Shown: positions 1 to 6,003 of the stretch, piece by piece | Numbering within the stretch: position 1 is the stretch's first letter | Layout of the letters: every line of letters starts with the position of its first letter | NCBI GenBank assembly: GCA_016297855.1 | Contig: JAEDFW010000062.1 | Coordinates: 1-9,988 of the forward strand | Direction: 5' to 3' | Source: Oscillospiraceae bacterium | GTDB lineage: Bacteria > Bacillota > Clostridia > Oscillospirales > Oscillospiraceae | DNA length: 9,988 nt | Notes under the pieces: generated by a model | Told to the model about the DNA's origin: nothing | The model's database searches: none | What the model saw: only the letters and a program-made list of their open reading frames with translations | Translations under genes and position numbers: made by a program

Positions 1-43
1 TCGTCCAATCGCGCATTTGTATTCAAAATCACATTCACTCCTA

Positions 44-256
44 TCACAAAAGCAATTTGTTTTTGTCGGAGAATACGCCAATGTTAATCGTGCCGCTTTG
101 TTTGATTTCGTCGACAGTTCTATATATGACACTGTCTGATGTGTCAGCATCTGTGCCGGAAGCAGCTTCCTGCTTGGAAGCGCAGCCTGTAAGGGAAGAT
201 AAAATGAAGATAAGACCAAGAAGGGCGGCGAAAGCTTTTTTCAATCTGTTTTTCAT
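44..256 (-). pseudogene. Truncated amino-acid ABC transporter substrate-binding lipoprotein, N-terminal part
   Basis: The 70-codon frame starts with a lipoprotein signal peptide: basic MKNRLKK, a hydrophobic core, then the lipobox LTGC with the lipidated Cys at residue 25. A Ser/Asp/Ala linker follows, then TVDEIKQSGTINIGVFSDKN, which matches the first beta strand of family 3 solute-binding proteins (polar amino acid or cystine ABC uptake). Such proteins are usually about 260-290 residues, but here TGA at 46-44 stops the frame after residue 70, followed at once by a second in-frame stop. The ribosome site AGAGGT lies 8 bases before the ATG. The stop follows an A-rich run (GACAAAAACAAA), so a one-base slip is a possible cause; the other two frames stay open to the window edge but do not clearly match the family. 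Transport specificity is not visible. The gene is preceded by an attenuator-like leader (322-577). Confidence 0.7.
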
Positions 257-321
257 AATGTATTACCTCTTTTTCAAATGATCAGGTGAGTAGGTTTTGT
301 CGTAATAAGGAATCTGAGCAC

Positions 322-353
322 AAAAAAGCCGGGGCTTGTTTAAGCTCCCGGGC
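322..353 (-). terminator. Intrinsic terminator in the leader of the lipoprotein gene
   Basis: Read on the minus strand, the arms GCC-C-GGG-A-GCTT and AAGC-CCC-GGC form a 10-bp, mostly GC stem with two single-base bulges and an AAAC loop, followed directly by six T (327-322). It lies 66 bases before the lipoprotein start codon and 30 bases after the small leader ORF, so it can end transcription between them. Its 5' arm (353-345) is also complementary to a segment of the leader ORF, suggesting that termination is conditional. Confidence 0.7.
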
Positions 354-446
354 AAATGGCATATATCACATTTCATATCGAAATGTCATACATCGGTGCA
401 GCACAAAGCAGACGAATGCACCTGGCCATAAAGATATGCCCGGGAG
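345..446 (-). promoter_or_regulatory. Putative antiterminator pairing in the leader RNA
   Basis: The minus-strand segment CTCCCGGGCA at 446-437 is perfectly complementary over 10 bases to TGCCCGGGAG at 354-345 (same-strand RNA pairing), which contains the 5' arm of the terminator at 322-353. The two pairings exclude each other. Between the partners lie two local hairpins: GGTGCA/TGCACC (395-400 with 417-422) and ACATTTC/GAAATGT (368-374 with 380-386, 5-base loop). The upstream partner is inside the leader ORF, so ribosome position could decide which fold forms. What is seen is the complementarity; the regulatory role is inferred. No T-box signature (GGUGGNACCGCG-like) or other riboswitch core that I know was recognised. 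Confidence 0.5.
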
Positions 447-502
447 AACAACATTCGGCTACAACACATGATGGAAGTGAAAGAATTGCTTGCTCTATCC
501 AT
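386..502 (-). CDS. Small leader ORF with two Cys-Cys codon pairs
   Basis: This 38-codon frame starts at ATG 502-500, 9 bases after a strong ribosome site (AAAGGAG, 518-512), about 40 bases from the predicted transcription start. The peptide begins MDRASNSFTSIMCCSRMLF and has Cys-Cys at residues 13-14 (TGT TGT) and again near the end in LCCTDV (TGC TGC). There is no signal peptide and no known domain. Its position between a strong promoter and a terminator, upstream of an amino-acid-type uptake gene, suggests a leader peptide that senses cysteine supply through ribosome stalling, comparable in principle to the Cys-rich leader ORFs described in actinobacteria. It could instead be a chance ORF in a leader RNA. 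A second ATG 5 bases earlier opens another frame but is only 4 bases from the ribosome site. Confidence 0.45.
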   Translation of the reverse strand: MDRASNSFTSIMCCSRMLFSRAYLYGQVHSSALCCTDV

Positions 503-548
503 TGCATTCTGCTCCTTTCTTAAGTGGCTGCTCAAATTCGATGGTCGA

Positions 549-577
549 ATCATACACCCATTTACCAAGTATGTAAA
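549..577 (-). promoter_or_regulatory. Sigma-A-type promoter for the leader and lipoprotein gene
   Basis: On the minus strand TTTACA (577-572) and TATGAT (554-549) are separated by exactly 17 bases, placing the transcription start near 542. The -35 box overlaps an inverted repeat, ATTTAC (560-565) and GTAAAT (573-578), a possible operator. A weak plus-strand -10 box, TAATAT (582-587), lies back to back with it and could serve the divergent small gene at 648. Confidence 0.7.
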
Positions 578-647
578 TAGGTAATATGAAAATTTTTCTT
601 TTTAAATTTGCTGTCTTTCTCTGCAGTAAGATAGAGGAAAAGAAAAC

Positions 648-938
648 TTGTCGTTTGATTTCAACAGGAGAGAGGACTATGACGCAGCGAATTCCCGCTT
701 CGCGCAGGGAAATGTTGAAAACACACTCATTCAATGCGCGCGAGAGTGCCGTTTTACCTGCGGTCCGTGGAATGTCAATGAAGGCGTAGAAACTTTCGGC
801 CCGGGTGTCCTTCCAACCGTTGACCTGGAAGAGAAGGTCGACAAGTTCGACCGTGCGTTCCAGGCCCAGTGCATCGCCGAGCGCAACTACGAAAAGCTCG
901 AGATGTACGTCATGGAGCTGCTCATGGGCGCTTGCTGA
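648..938 (+). CDS. Small hypothetical protein, 96 residues, cysteine-containing
   Basis: I do not recognise this protein. Reasons to think the gene is real: a ribosome site (AGAGGA, 633-638) sits 9 bases before a TTG start; an in-frame stop at 627-629 rules out a longer start; the second half is GC-rich with third-position bias like neighbouring genes; and a strong plus-strand terminator follows at 983-1022. The product is soluble-looking, with no signal peptide or membrane segment. It has five cysteines: C30, C34 and C38 in a CX3CX3C arrangement (CARECRFTC), C75, and C96 as the last residue. The C-terminal third (about residues 58-94) is charged and probably helical. The cysteine cluster could bind metal or form disulfides, but no known motif fits exactly. 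The gene is divergent from the lipoprotein leader and convergent with the aminotransferase. It might also be the tail of a larger lost gene. Confidence 0.6.
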   Translation: MSFDFNRREDYDAANSRFAQGNVENTLIQCARECRFTCGPWNVNEGVETFGPGVLPTVDLEEKVDKFDRAFQAQCIAERNYEKLEMYVMELLMGAC

Positions 939-951
939 GTAACAAAATAGC

Positions 952-973
952 AAAAAAACCGGCATTTAGCCGG
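952..973 (-). terminator. Intrinsic terminator of the aminotransferase gene
   Basis: On the minus strand CCGGC-TAAAT-GCCGG (973-959) is a 5-bp all-GC stem with a 5-base loop, followed by seven T (958-952). It lies 54 bases past the aminotransferase stop codon and begins before the stop of the convergent small gene. Confidence 0.8.
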
Positions 974-982
974 AAATCCTGT

Positions 983-1022
983 AGGACGCGTTGCAAAAGA
1001 TCTTTTGCAACGCGTCCTTTTT
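983..1022 (+). terminator. Intrinsic terminator of the plus-strand small gene
   Basis: Positions 984-1017 form a perfect 34-base palindrome (arms GGACGCGTTGCAAAAGA and its complement), extended by one pair at 983/1018, then a T run to 1022 on the plus strand. It lies 45 bases after the stop of the 96-residue gene. On the minus strand the hairpin is not followed by T residues, so it serves mainly the plus strand, although minus transcripts must pass through it as well. Confidence 0.8.
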
Positions 1023-1027
1023 CATGT

Positions 1028-2221
1028 TTATTTTCCAAGACCGTAAGCTGCGGCCAGTTTGCTGAAGGCGGGAAGGGAATTGCGGATAGTCTCGTATGCC
1101 ACGCAGTAGCTGACCCGCAGGTAATTCGGCACGCCGAAGTCGTGGCCGGGCACCAGCATGAGCTCAAATTCTTTGGCCTTCTGGCAGAACTCCATGGAAT
1201 CGGGTACCGGAGACTTCATAAACAGGTAGAAAGCGCCGTCCGGATGCACGCAGGTGAAGCCCATATTCTCCAGACTGGACACCAGAAGATCCCGGTTCCG
1301 CTTGTAGTAGCTTACGTCGGCCACAACATCCACGCAGCGGGCAATGACCCGCTGATACAGGTTGGAAGCGCAGATGTGACCAAGAGCCCGTGCGGCACCG
1401 GCGCAGGTGTCCACTACGTCCCGATAGGCGGCGCAGCGTTTGCAGATGGCGAGATAGCCCATACGCTCGCCGGGAATGGACAGCGTCTTGGAGTAGGAAT
1501 AGCAGACCAGCGTGTTGTCATAATAGTTCATGAGATAGGGCACGAAGGCATTGTCATAGGCCAGCTCGCGGTAGGGCTCGTCGCTCAGCAAGAAGATGGG
1601 ATGGCCGTACTCGGCCTGCTTCTGCTTCATCAGATCCGTGACAGCCTTGATCGTGCGCTCAGTATAGATCACACCGGAGGGATTGTTAGGGGAGTTGAGG
1701 ATGACCACCTTGGTTTTTTCGGTGATGGCGTCCGCAAAGCGATCCACATCGATCTGGAAGGTATCCTCCATGGATTGGACGATGACCGGCTTGGCCCCGT
1801 AGGCCTGCGTATAGATGAGGTACTCCATGTAGTGCGGCGTAAAAATGATGACCTCATCGCCGGGAATCGTAAGGCCTTTCAGGGCGGCGGCAATGGCACC
1901 GGAGGCACCGGCAGTGATATAAATGCCGCGTGGCTCCACATGATCGCCGAAGGATTGATTGATATGTTCGGCGATGATCTTACGCACAGACGGATCGCCG
2001 GCTGCACCGGTGTAGGCGTGGATGGCGACCGGATCAGCGTTCCGGATCAGATCCATCATGGCCTCATGAACCTCTTTGGGGGCGGGCACGTTGGGGCTGC
2101 CGATGGAGAAGTCAAAGACGTTCTCCGCTCCGATTTCCTGTTTCCGCTTCCCGGCGTAAGCCGAAAGGTCCCGGATCACGTTGGGCTTCCGCCCAAAATC
2201 GATGATTTCTTGAGAAAACAT
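1028..2221 (-). CDS. Pyridoxal phosphate-dependent aminotransferase, class I/II (AspC-like fold)
   Basis: This cytosolic PLP enzyme, 397 residues, should move an amino group between an amino acid and a 2-oxo acid. Visible motifs of fold-type I aminotransferases: the N-terminal substrate segment with HAYTGAAG (Tyr70); the phosphate/ring-binding TAGASGA (103-109); NSPNNPSG (176-183), whose Asn contacts the PLP oxygen; DEPY (214-217), whose Asp pairs with the pyridine nitrogen; SYSKTLSIPGERMGY with the Schiff-base Lys245; and YLRVSY with Arg369, the expected substrate carboxylate anchor. The length is normal for the family. The start is supported by AGGAG 8 bases upstream. Substrate cannot be read from sequence; aspartate or aromatic and other amino acids are possible. 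The gene stands alone, 255 bases after the YitT gene, with its own terminator at 952-973. Confidence 0.92.
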   Translation of the reverse strand: MFSQEIIDFGRKPNVIRDLSAYAGKRKQEIGAENVFDFSIGSPNVPAPKEVHEAMMDLIRNADPVAIHAYTGAAGDPSVRKIIAEHINQSFGDHVEPRGIYITAGASGAIAAALKGLTIPGDEVIIFTPHYMEYLIYTQAYGAKPVIVQSMEDTFQIDVDRFADAITEKTKVVILNSPNNPSGVIYTERTIKAVTDLMKQKQAEYGHPIFLLSDEPYRELAYDNAFVPYLMNYYDNTLVCYSYSKTLSIPGERMGYLAICKRCAAYRDVVDTCAGAARALGHICASNLYQRVIARCVDVVADVSYYKRNRDLLVSSLENMGFTCVHPDGAFYLFMKSPVPDSMEFCQKAKEFELMLVPGHDFGVPNYLRVSYCVAYETIRNSLPAFSKLAAAYGLGK

Positions 2222-2253
2222 TGGTAAATCTCCTGGTGTTGTGCGTACTGCGT

Positions 2254-2289
2254 GCCTCCGGTCTGAGCACCGGATACCGGAACGGAGGC
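2254..2289 (-). promoter_or_regulatory. Hairpin-forming segment in the aminotransferase 5' region
   Basis: GCCTCCG (2254-2260) and CGGAGGC (2283-2289) are inverted copies that can form a 7-bp stem. Inside, CCGGT (2258-2262) can instead pair with either of two ACCGG copies (2269-2273, 2276-2280), so alternative folds exist. No T run follows, so it is not an intrinsic terminator. It ends 32 bases before the start codon and leaves the ribosome site free. The rest of 2290-2476 shows no clear promoter or gene. Confidence 0.3.
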
Positions 2290-2476
2290 CTGACGGGTTG
2301 CTGCAAGTTTGTAATAAAATCGTTCATTCGGCGAAATTACTGTTTGCTACACGCGCCGCAATTGATTCGGCTGCCGCTGCCGGAAATCGGCGGAGAAAAG
2401 CAACAAACGCGGCGAGTATCATATCCTCCAACCAATTCGGTAGGCTGGATTTGATGCGATTTATGCCTGAGCGTCA

Positions 2477-3376
2477 TCATTTCTGCGCCGTGCGGGTGGG
2501 CGGGACACTGATTTTTTTGAAATTTCCGACGGTCTCATTGACCTCGGTGATATACGCAAAGGTATCCGGGAACTGCGCCAGCGCCTGATGGAAGGCCACG
2601 ATCTGGTGGCGGTTGACCACACAGATCAACAGTTGCTTCGTATGTCCGGAATACATCCCATACGCGGGAATGACGGTCACGCCGTGCTGCAGATCGTGCA
2701 GGAGAAGTTTTGACAGTTCGTCGGCATGCTCGGTCACCACCTCGAACTTGAGCGCACGCTGGCCGCCCTTCAGGATACTGTCGCTGATGCGTGAGCTGAG
2801 ATAGCAGTAGAGCAGGCACAAAATGACCGGCTCAAATTTGCAGTCATAGACGAAATACGACAGCACCGCCACCGATGCGTTCAGCGCAAAGATCATCCAT
2901 ACAAGGCTGTATTCCGGCCTCCGGTTGCGAACGCAGGCGGCAACAATGTCGGTACCGCCGGTTGAACCGCCCTGCCGGATGACAAGACCGTAGATTGCGC
3001 CCGAGATCACCCCCGCCGTCACAGGGCCCAGAATGGACGAGGTGCCGTTTTCGGTGCGGTAGACGTATTCGCTCAGATCCATACGGCCCAGCAGCAGAGT
3101 CGCCGCGGAGAACGTGAGAACGAACACCGCATTTTTCAGTGCGAATTCATGCCCCACGGTAAACCATGCCAGCACAAGGAGCGGCGCATTGATGATCAGC
3201 GAAAAATAACCGATATTCAGGTGAAACAGATACTGCACCATCGTGGCGATGCCATTGATGCCAGCCGGTGCAAACGAATTGGGAAAGACGAATAACTCAT
3301 AGCTCAGACCCATCAATGCAGCCAGCGCTGCCACGATCAGATAGCTTTTCAGTTTCTTTCTTATGAGATGCTCCAA
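2477..3376 (-). CDS. YitT family membrane protein (YitT_membrane plus DUF2179 domains)
   Basis: This is a 299-residue integral membrane protein of the YitT family. An N-terminal region of five or so hydrophobic segments (about residues 11-200) includes the family-typical FAPAGINGIATM (35-46) and RQGGSTGGTDIVA (134-146). It is followed by a soluble C-terminal DUF2179 domain (about 208-290) with HGVTVIPAYGMYSGHTKQLL. The function of the family is not established; a transport role is often assumed. The reading frame is open up to 3589, but I chose TTG at 3376-3374: it is 9 bases after AGGAG, places the protein start right before the first membrane helix as in homologues, and lies downstream of the promoter at 3424-3452. 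The longer frame would start upstream of that promoter and encode an unconserved-looking Cys/Arg-rich stretch. No clear terminator follows the stop. Confidence 0.88.
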   Translation of the reverse strand: MEHLIRKKLKSYLIVAALAALMGLSYELFVFPNSFAPAGINGIATMVQYLFHLNIGYFSLIINAPLLVLAWFTVGHEFALKNAVFVLTFSAATLLLGRMDLSEYVYRTENGTSSILGPVTAGVISGAIYGLVIRQGGSTGGTDIVAACVRNRRPEYSLVWMIFALNASVAVLSYFVYDCKFEPVILCLLYCYLSSRISDSILKGGQRALKFEVVTEHADELSKLLLHDLQHGVTVIPAYGMYSGHTKQLLICVVNRHQIVAFHQALAQFPDTFAYITEVNETVGNFKKISVPPTRTAQK

Positions 3377-3423
3377 TACAATCGTCTCCTGTCTGCGCCG
3401 GTAGCGGCGTATTTCCGTTGGCG

Positions 3424-3452
3424 AGTATAGTGCATTTGGAGAAAATATGCAA
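3424..3452 (-). promoter_or_regulatory. Sigma-A-type promoter of the YitT family gene
   Basis: On the minus strand TTGCAT (3452-3447) and TATACT (3429-3424) are separated by exactly 17 bases. The predicted start of transcription is near 3417, giving a 5' leader of about 40 bases to the TTG start. TGCA-containing repeats flank and overlap the promoter. Confidence 0.75.
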
Positions 3453-3504
3453 GAGGTATTGCAAGAAATATTTTTGCATGACGGAACCGATGCAAATTCA
3501 TGCA
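3431..3504 (-). repeat. Cluster of six TGCA-centred repeats over the YitT promoter
   Basis: The palindromic tetramer TGCA occurs at 3431, 3448, 3460, 3475, 3491 and 3501, mostly as TTGCA or TTTGCAT on the minus strand. Two copies form an imperfect 19-base palindrome, TGCAAGAAATATTTTTGCA (3460-3478, 7 of 9 pairs), just upstream of the -35 box. This could be a binding site for a dimeric regulator, or merely chance in an A/T-rich stretch. Confidence 0.3.
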
Positions 3505-3570
3505 AAAAATGGTGGGTCTCCCATCCGCAGACCGGAAAAAGTGCAGGAGTTTCAGCCCGTGCATTCACGC

Positions 3571-3627
3571 AAAACCGGCTTCCACGCACGCAAACCGCCG
3601 CTGCACATGTGCAGCGGCGGAAGCCGG
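3571..3627 (-). terminator. Nested-stem terminator after khpB
   Basis: Four bases after the khpB stop, CCGGCTTCC (minus, 3627-3619) pairs with GGAAGCCGG (3583-3575), which is followed by four T (3574-3571). Overlapping the start of this outer stem is a perfect 26-base palindrome (3595-3620, arms CCGCCGCTGCACA), followed by three T. Both T runs are short, so termination may be partial, but the location at the end of the operon and before a new promoter fits a terminator. Confidence 0.65.
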
Positions 3628-3630
3628 ATA

Positions 3631-4599
3631 TTACTTTTCTTCAAACTCCGTGTTCTTGTAGCGGCTGTAGGCTACCACGATGCGGCGATTGGGTTCGGTG
3701 CCGGTAGAATAAGTGGTCACGTCCGGATATTCCTGCAGCGCGGCATGGATCACATGGCGCTCGTAGGCGTTCATCGGCTCAAGCGTGATGTTGCGGCGGT
3801 ACTTGACGACTTTGCCGGCGACCTTCTGCGCCAGACGCTGCAGCGATTCCTCGCGCTTGCGGCGGTAATTCTCGGCGTCGACGTTGATACGCACGCGCTT
3901 GTTCTGGCCGCGGTTCACAGCGTAGTTGGTCAGGTGCTGGATCGCGTCAAGCGTTTCGCCGCGGCGGCCGATCAGAATGCCGAGGTTATCTCCGACAAGG
4001 TCGACCATGTAGCTCTCGTCCTCACTCTTTACCGCGTGCGGCACGGCGTCGGAGCCCATATGCTCAAGAAGACCTTTGACAAAGAGTTCAATTGTTGCTT
4101 CGACGGAGCCGGGCTGCGCGGGCGCATAGACCTTGGGCTCGGCCGGCGCGGGAGCGGGCTTCTTCTCAGCAGGCTTTGCCTGCTGCGGCTTGCGCTCGCG
4201 GCGATCACCGCGGGGCTTGTCTTCTTTCTGTGCGCGCGGTGCGTCTTGTTTTGGCTGCTGCGGCTTAGGCTGCGCAGGAGCTGCAGGCGCGATGACGCGT
4301 GGCGCGGGTGCTGCCGCCGGAGCGATGACCTTGGGCGCGTTTTCGGACGCGGGCGCGGCCTTTTTGGGTTTGCTGCGCGACGCGCTGGAAAGCGCGGGCG
4401 CCGGTGCCGCAGGCTGCTCATCGGGCACCTCGTAGGTCACCTTGATCTTTGCCGGCTGCGCGCCGAAGCCAAGAAAACCGGTTTTCGGATTTTCCAGAAC
4501 CTCAACGGAAACGCTGTCGCGGTCCATGCCCAGCTGCTCCAGCGCAGCTGCGATGGCCAGATCGATGCTCTTTCCGGTTGCAGTGATAAACTTTTCCAT
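3631..4599 (-). CDS. khpB: RNA-binding protein KhpB (Jag/EloR), Jag_N-KH-R3H
   Basis: The 322-residue cytosolic RNA-binding protein has the full Jag layout: Jag_N domain (residues 1-56, MEKFITATGKSIDLAI and KTGFLGFG); a long low-complexity linker (about 58-165) rich in Ala, Pro, Lys and Arg; a type II KH domain (about 166-240) with the GxxG loop as IGRRGETLD (210-218); and an R3H domain (about 260-322) with the R-x3-H pair R281/H285. In Firmicutes KhpB acts with KhpA and affects cell elongation and division, and its gene commonly follows yidC. The start was set at ATG 4599 because MEKFITATGK is the conserved N terminus and GAGGA, overlapping the yidC stop, lies upstream; a longer frame reaches 4665 inside yidC. 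The gap to yidC is 7 bases, indicating coupled expression. The KhpA partner is not in the window. The linker is a positively charged, probably disordered segment. Confidence 0.95.
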   Translation of the reverse strand: MEKFITATGKSIDLAIAAALEQLGMDRDSVSVEVLENPKTGFLGFGAQPAKIKVTYEVPDEQPAAPAPALSSASRSKPKKAAPASENAPKVIAPAAAPAPRVIAPAAPAQPKPQQPKQDAPRAQKEDKPRGDRRERKPQQAKPAEKKPAPAPAEPKVYAPAQPGSVEATIELFVKGLLEHMGSDAVPHAVKSEDESYMVDLVGDNLGILIGRRGETLDAIQHLTNYAVNRGQNKRVRINVDAENYRRKREESLQRLAQKVAGKVVKYRRNITLEPMNAYERHVIHAALQEYPDVTTYSTGTEPNRRIVVAYSRYKNTEFEEK

Positions 4600-4606
4600 T
4601 AAATTC

Positions 4607-5974
4607 TTATTCCTCGCTTTCTTCTGTCGAAGCGCCTCTGCGGTAGCGGTCGGCCTGATACGCACGGCCGCGGCAATACGGACGCTCGGGATCGCCGGAG
4701 AGCGGGCGTTCCGCTTCTTCTGCGTCTGCGGCGGCAGGATTCTTCTTCGCGGCGTATTCTCTGGCAGCTTTTTCGGCAGCCTCTTTTTCCTGCTGCTTCA
4801 GCTTTTTCTTGCTGACATTGTCCATGATGCCGTCGGGATTCTGCTCACGGCGCAGCTGGCGCTGACGTTCACGCTCGGCTTCTTCAGCGCGGCGCTGGGC
4901 AGCACGGGCCTGACGCTCAGCATCCTCGCGGTCATAAACTTTGCTGTAATGCTTGGTGAGAATGATATCCTGAATGGTGGAGAACAGACCTTGCGCAATC
5001 CAGTACAGCGACAGCGCAGCCGGCATCGAGAAGCCGATCCACAAAGACATCAGAGGCATCATCAGCATCATGGTCATATTCGTCTGATTGGCGGTCTTCG
5101 CAGCTTCGGCGTCCTTTTCACCGTCAGCGTTTGTGGCGACCTGATTGTTCATCTTCTGGCTGATGAGCATGGAGACGACCTGCAGGCCGGCAGATACGAT
5201 CGGCAGCAGGAACAGGCCGATCTCCGGCCAGCTGCGCATCGTCCAGAACTTGAACGACGGGATGGCTGCCAAATCAACGCCAAGGAAGGAAAAATTGAGT
5301 GTGGCGAGGTTGGCGTTCGCCGTGACGGCAATCTGCTTCAGCTCTTCGGTAAACTCGCCGATGTGACCGGCTGCGGCAAGCTGGGCATAGAACGCATTGC
5401 TGCCCAGGTTCACACCCTTGGCCTGCATGAATGCAACGATGGCGGCAGAGACCGAGCGCGAGTTGTGCAGCATATAGGTGATGGGCTCGCGGATAACATA
5501 GTACAGCGGCAGCATGATCAGAAGCGGCAGGAACGACCACAGGCAGCCGCCCGTGGTGGACACGCCTTCTTCTTTATACAGCGCCATGACTTCCTGCTGG
5601 TATTTCTGCTTGTCGTCACCGTATTTGGCCTCGAGCGACTTGACAAGAGGCGAAATACGAGACATTTTCAGCATGCTCTTCTTGCTCTTGATGCCCATCG
5701 GCAGCAAAACAAGCTTGACGATCAGCGAGAACAGGATCAGCGCCACGCCATAGTTTTTGCAGAACGCATGCAGCCAGTCGAGCAGATACCCGAACGGGAC
5801 GCGGATGATGTCAGAGATGCTGGTCTTGTCCTGTGTTGCCTCAGCAGCGGCTTCGGCGGCCGCAGCAGGCTCCATCGAGGCATACTCGTCTGTCTGTACG
5901 GTGGACGCGGCAACACACGCGCTCAGGCTGAGAGCCATCAGCACGACCAGCAGCAGTGCCAGAAATCTTTTCAT
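4607..5974 (-). CDS. yidC: Membrane protein insertase YidC (SpoIIIJ/OxaA1 type)
   Basis: YidC inserts and folds membrane proteins alone or with SecYEG. The 455-residue protein starts with a lipoprotein signal peptide ending in LSAC (Cys20), as in Gram-positive YidC. The core is visible as TM1 (about 72-95, ILFSLIVKLVLLPMGIK) with Lys87 at the position of the groove Arg of B. subtilis SpoIIIJ, the cytoplasmic helical hairpin (about 96-140), TM2 (about 143-161), and TM3-TM5 (about 251-340). Two features lengthen it beyond the roughly 260 residues of SpoIIIJ: an insert of about 70 residues between TM2 and TM3 (about 175-248), and a charged Arg/Lys/Glu coiled-coil-like cytoplasmic tail of about 110 residues (345-455). 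A basic tail may help ribosome binding, as shown for YidC2-type proteins; that is inferred. The start has GGAGGA 8 bases upstream. It is followed 7 bases later by khpB. Confidence 0.96.
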   Translation of the reverse strand: MKRFLALLLVVLMALSLSACVAASTVQTDEYASMEPAAAAEAAAEATQDKTSISDIIRVPFGYLLDWLHAFCKNYGVALILFSLIVKLVLLPMGIKSKKSMLKMSRISPLVKSLEAKYGDDKQKYQQEVMALYKEEGVSTTGGCLWSFLPLLIMLPLYYVIREPITYMLHNSRSVSAAIVAFMQAKGVNLGSNAFYAQLAAAGHIGEFTEELKQIAVTANANLATLNFSFLGVDLAAIPSFKFWTMRSWPEIGLFLLPIVSAGLQVVSMLISQKMNNQVATNADGEKDAEAAKTANQTNMTMMLMMPLMSLWIGFSMPAALSLYWIAQGLFSTIQDIILTKHYSKVYDREDAERQARAAQRRAEEAERERQRQLRREQNPDGIMDNVSKKKLKQQEKEAAEKAAREYAAKKNPAAADAEEAERPLSGDPERPYCRGRAYQADRYRRGASTEESEE

Positions 5975-6003
5975 TGGTAAATTCCTCCATTGTTACGGAT
6001 GCC

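Noticed and set aside
373..507. Alternative leader ORF starting MQWIEQAILS at ATG 507
   Set aside because: Its start is only 4 bases from the ribosome site, whereas the 502 start has ideal 9-base spacing. It cannot be fully excluded and also contains Cys codons.
495..965. Minus-strand open frame of 156 codons overlapping the plus-strand small gene
   Set aside because: It begins with no ribosome site, runs through the promoter and leader, and opposes a better-supported plus-strand gene with its own terminator.
869..2227. Long plus-strand open frame of about 450 codons opposite the aminotransferase
   Set aside because: It is the antisense shadow of a gene with all aminotransferase motifs; it has no recognisable domain and its beginning overlaps the plus-strand small gene and the terminators.
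2254..2289. Hairpin before the aminotransferase as a terminator of the YitT gene
   Set aside because: There is no T run on either strand after the stem, so it does not fit an intrinsic terminator.
4442..5980. Long plus-strand open frame of about 510 codons opposite yidC and khpB
   Set aside because: It is antisense to clearly identified genes; the translation is His/Arg/Gln-rich with no domain, typical of a GC-rich shadow frame.
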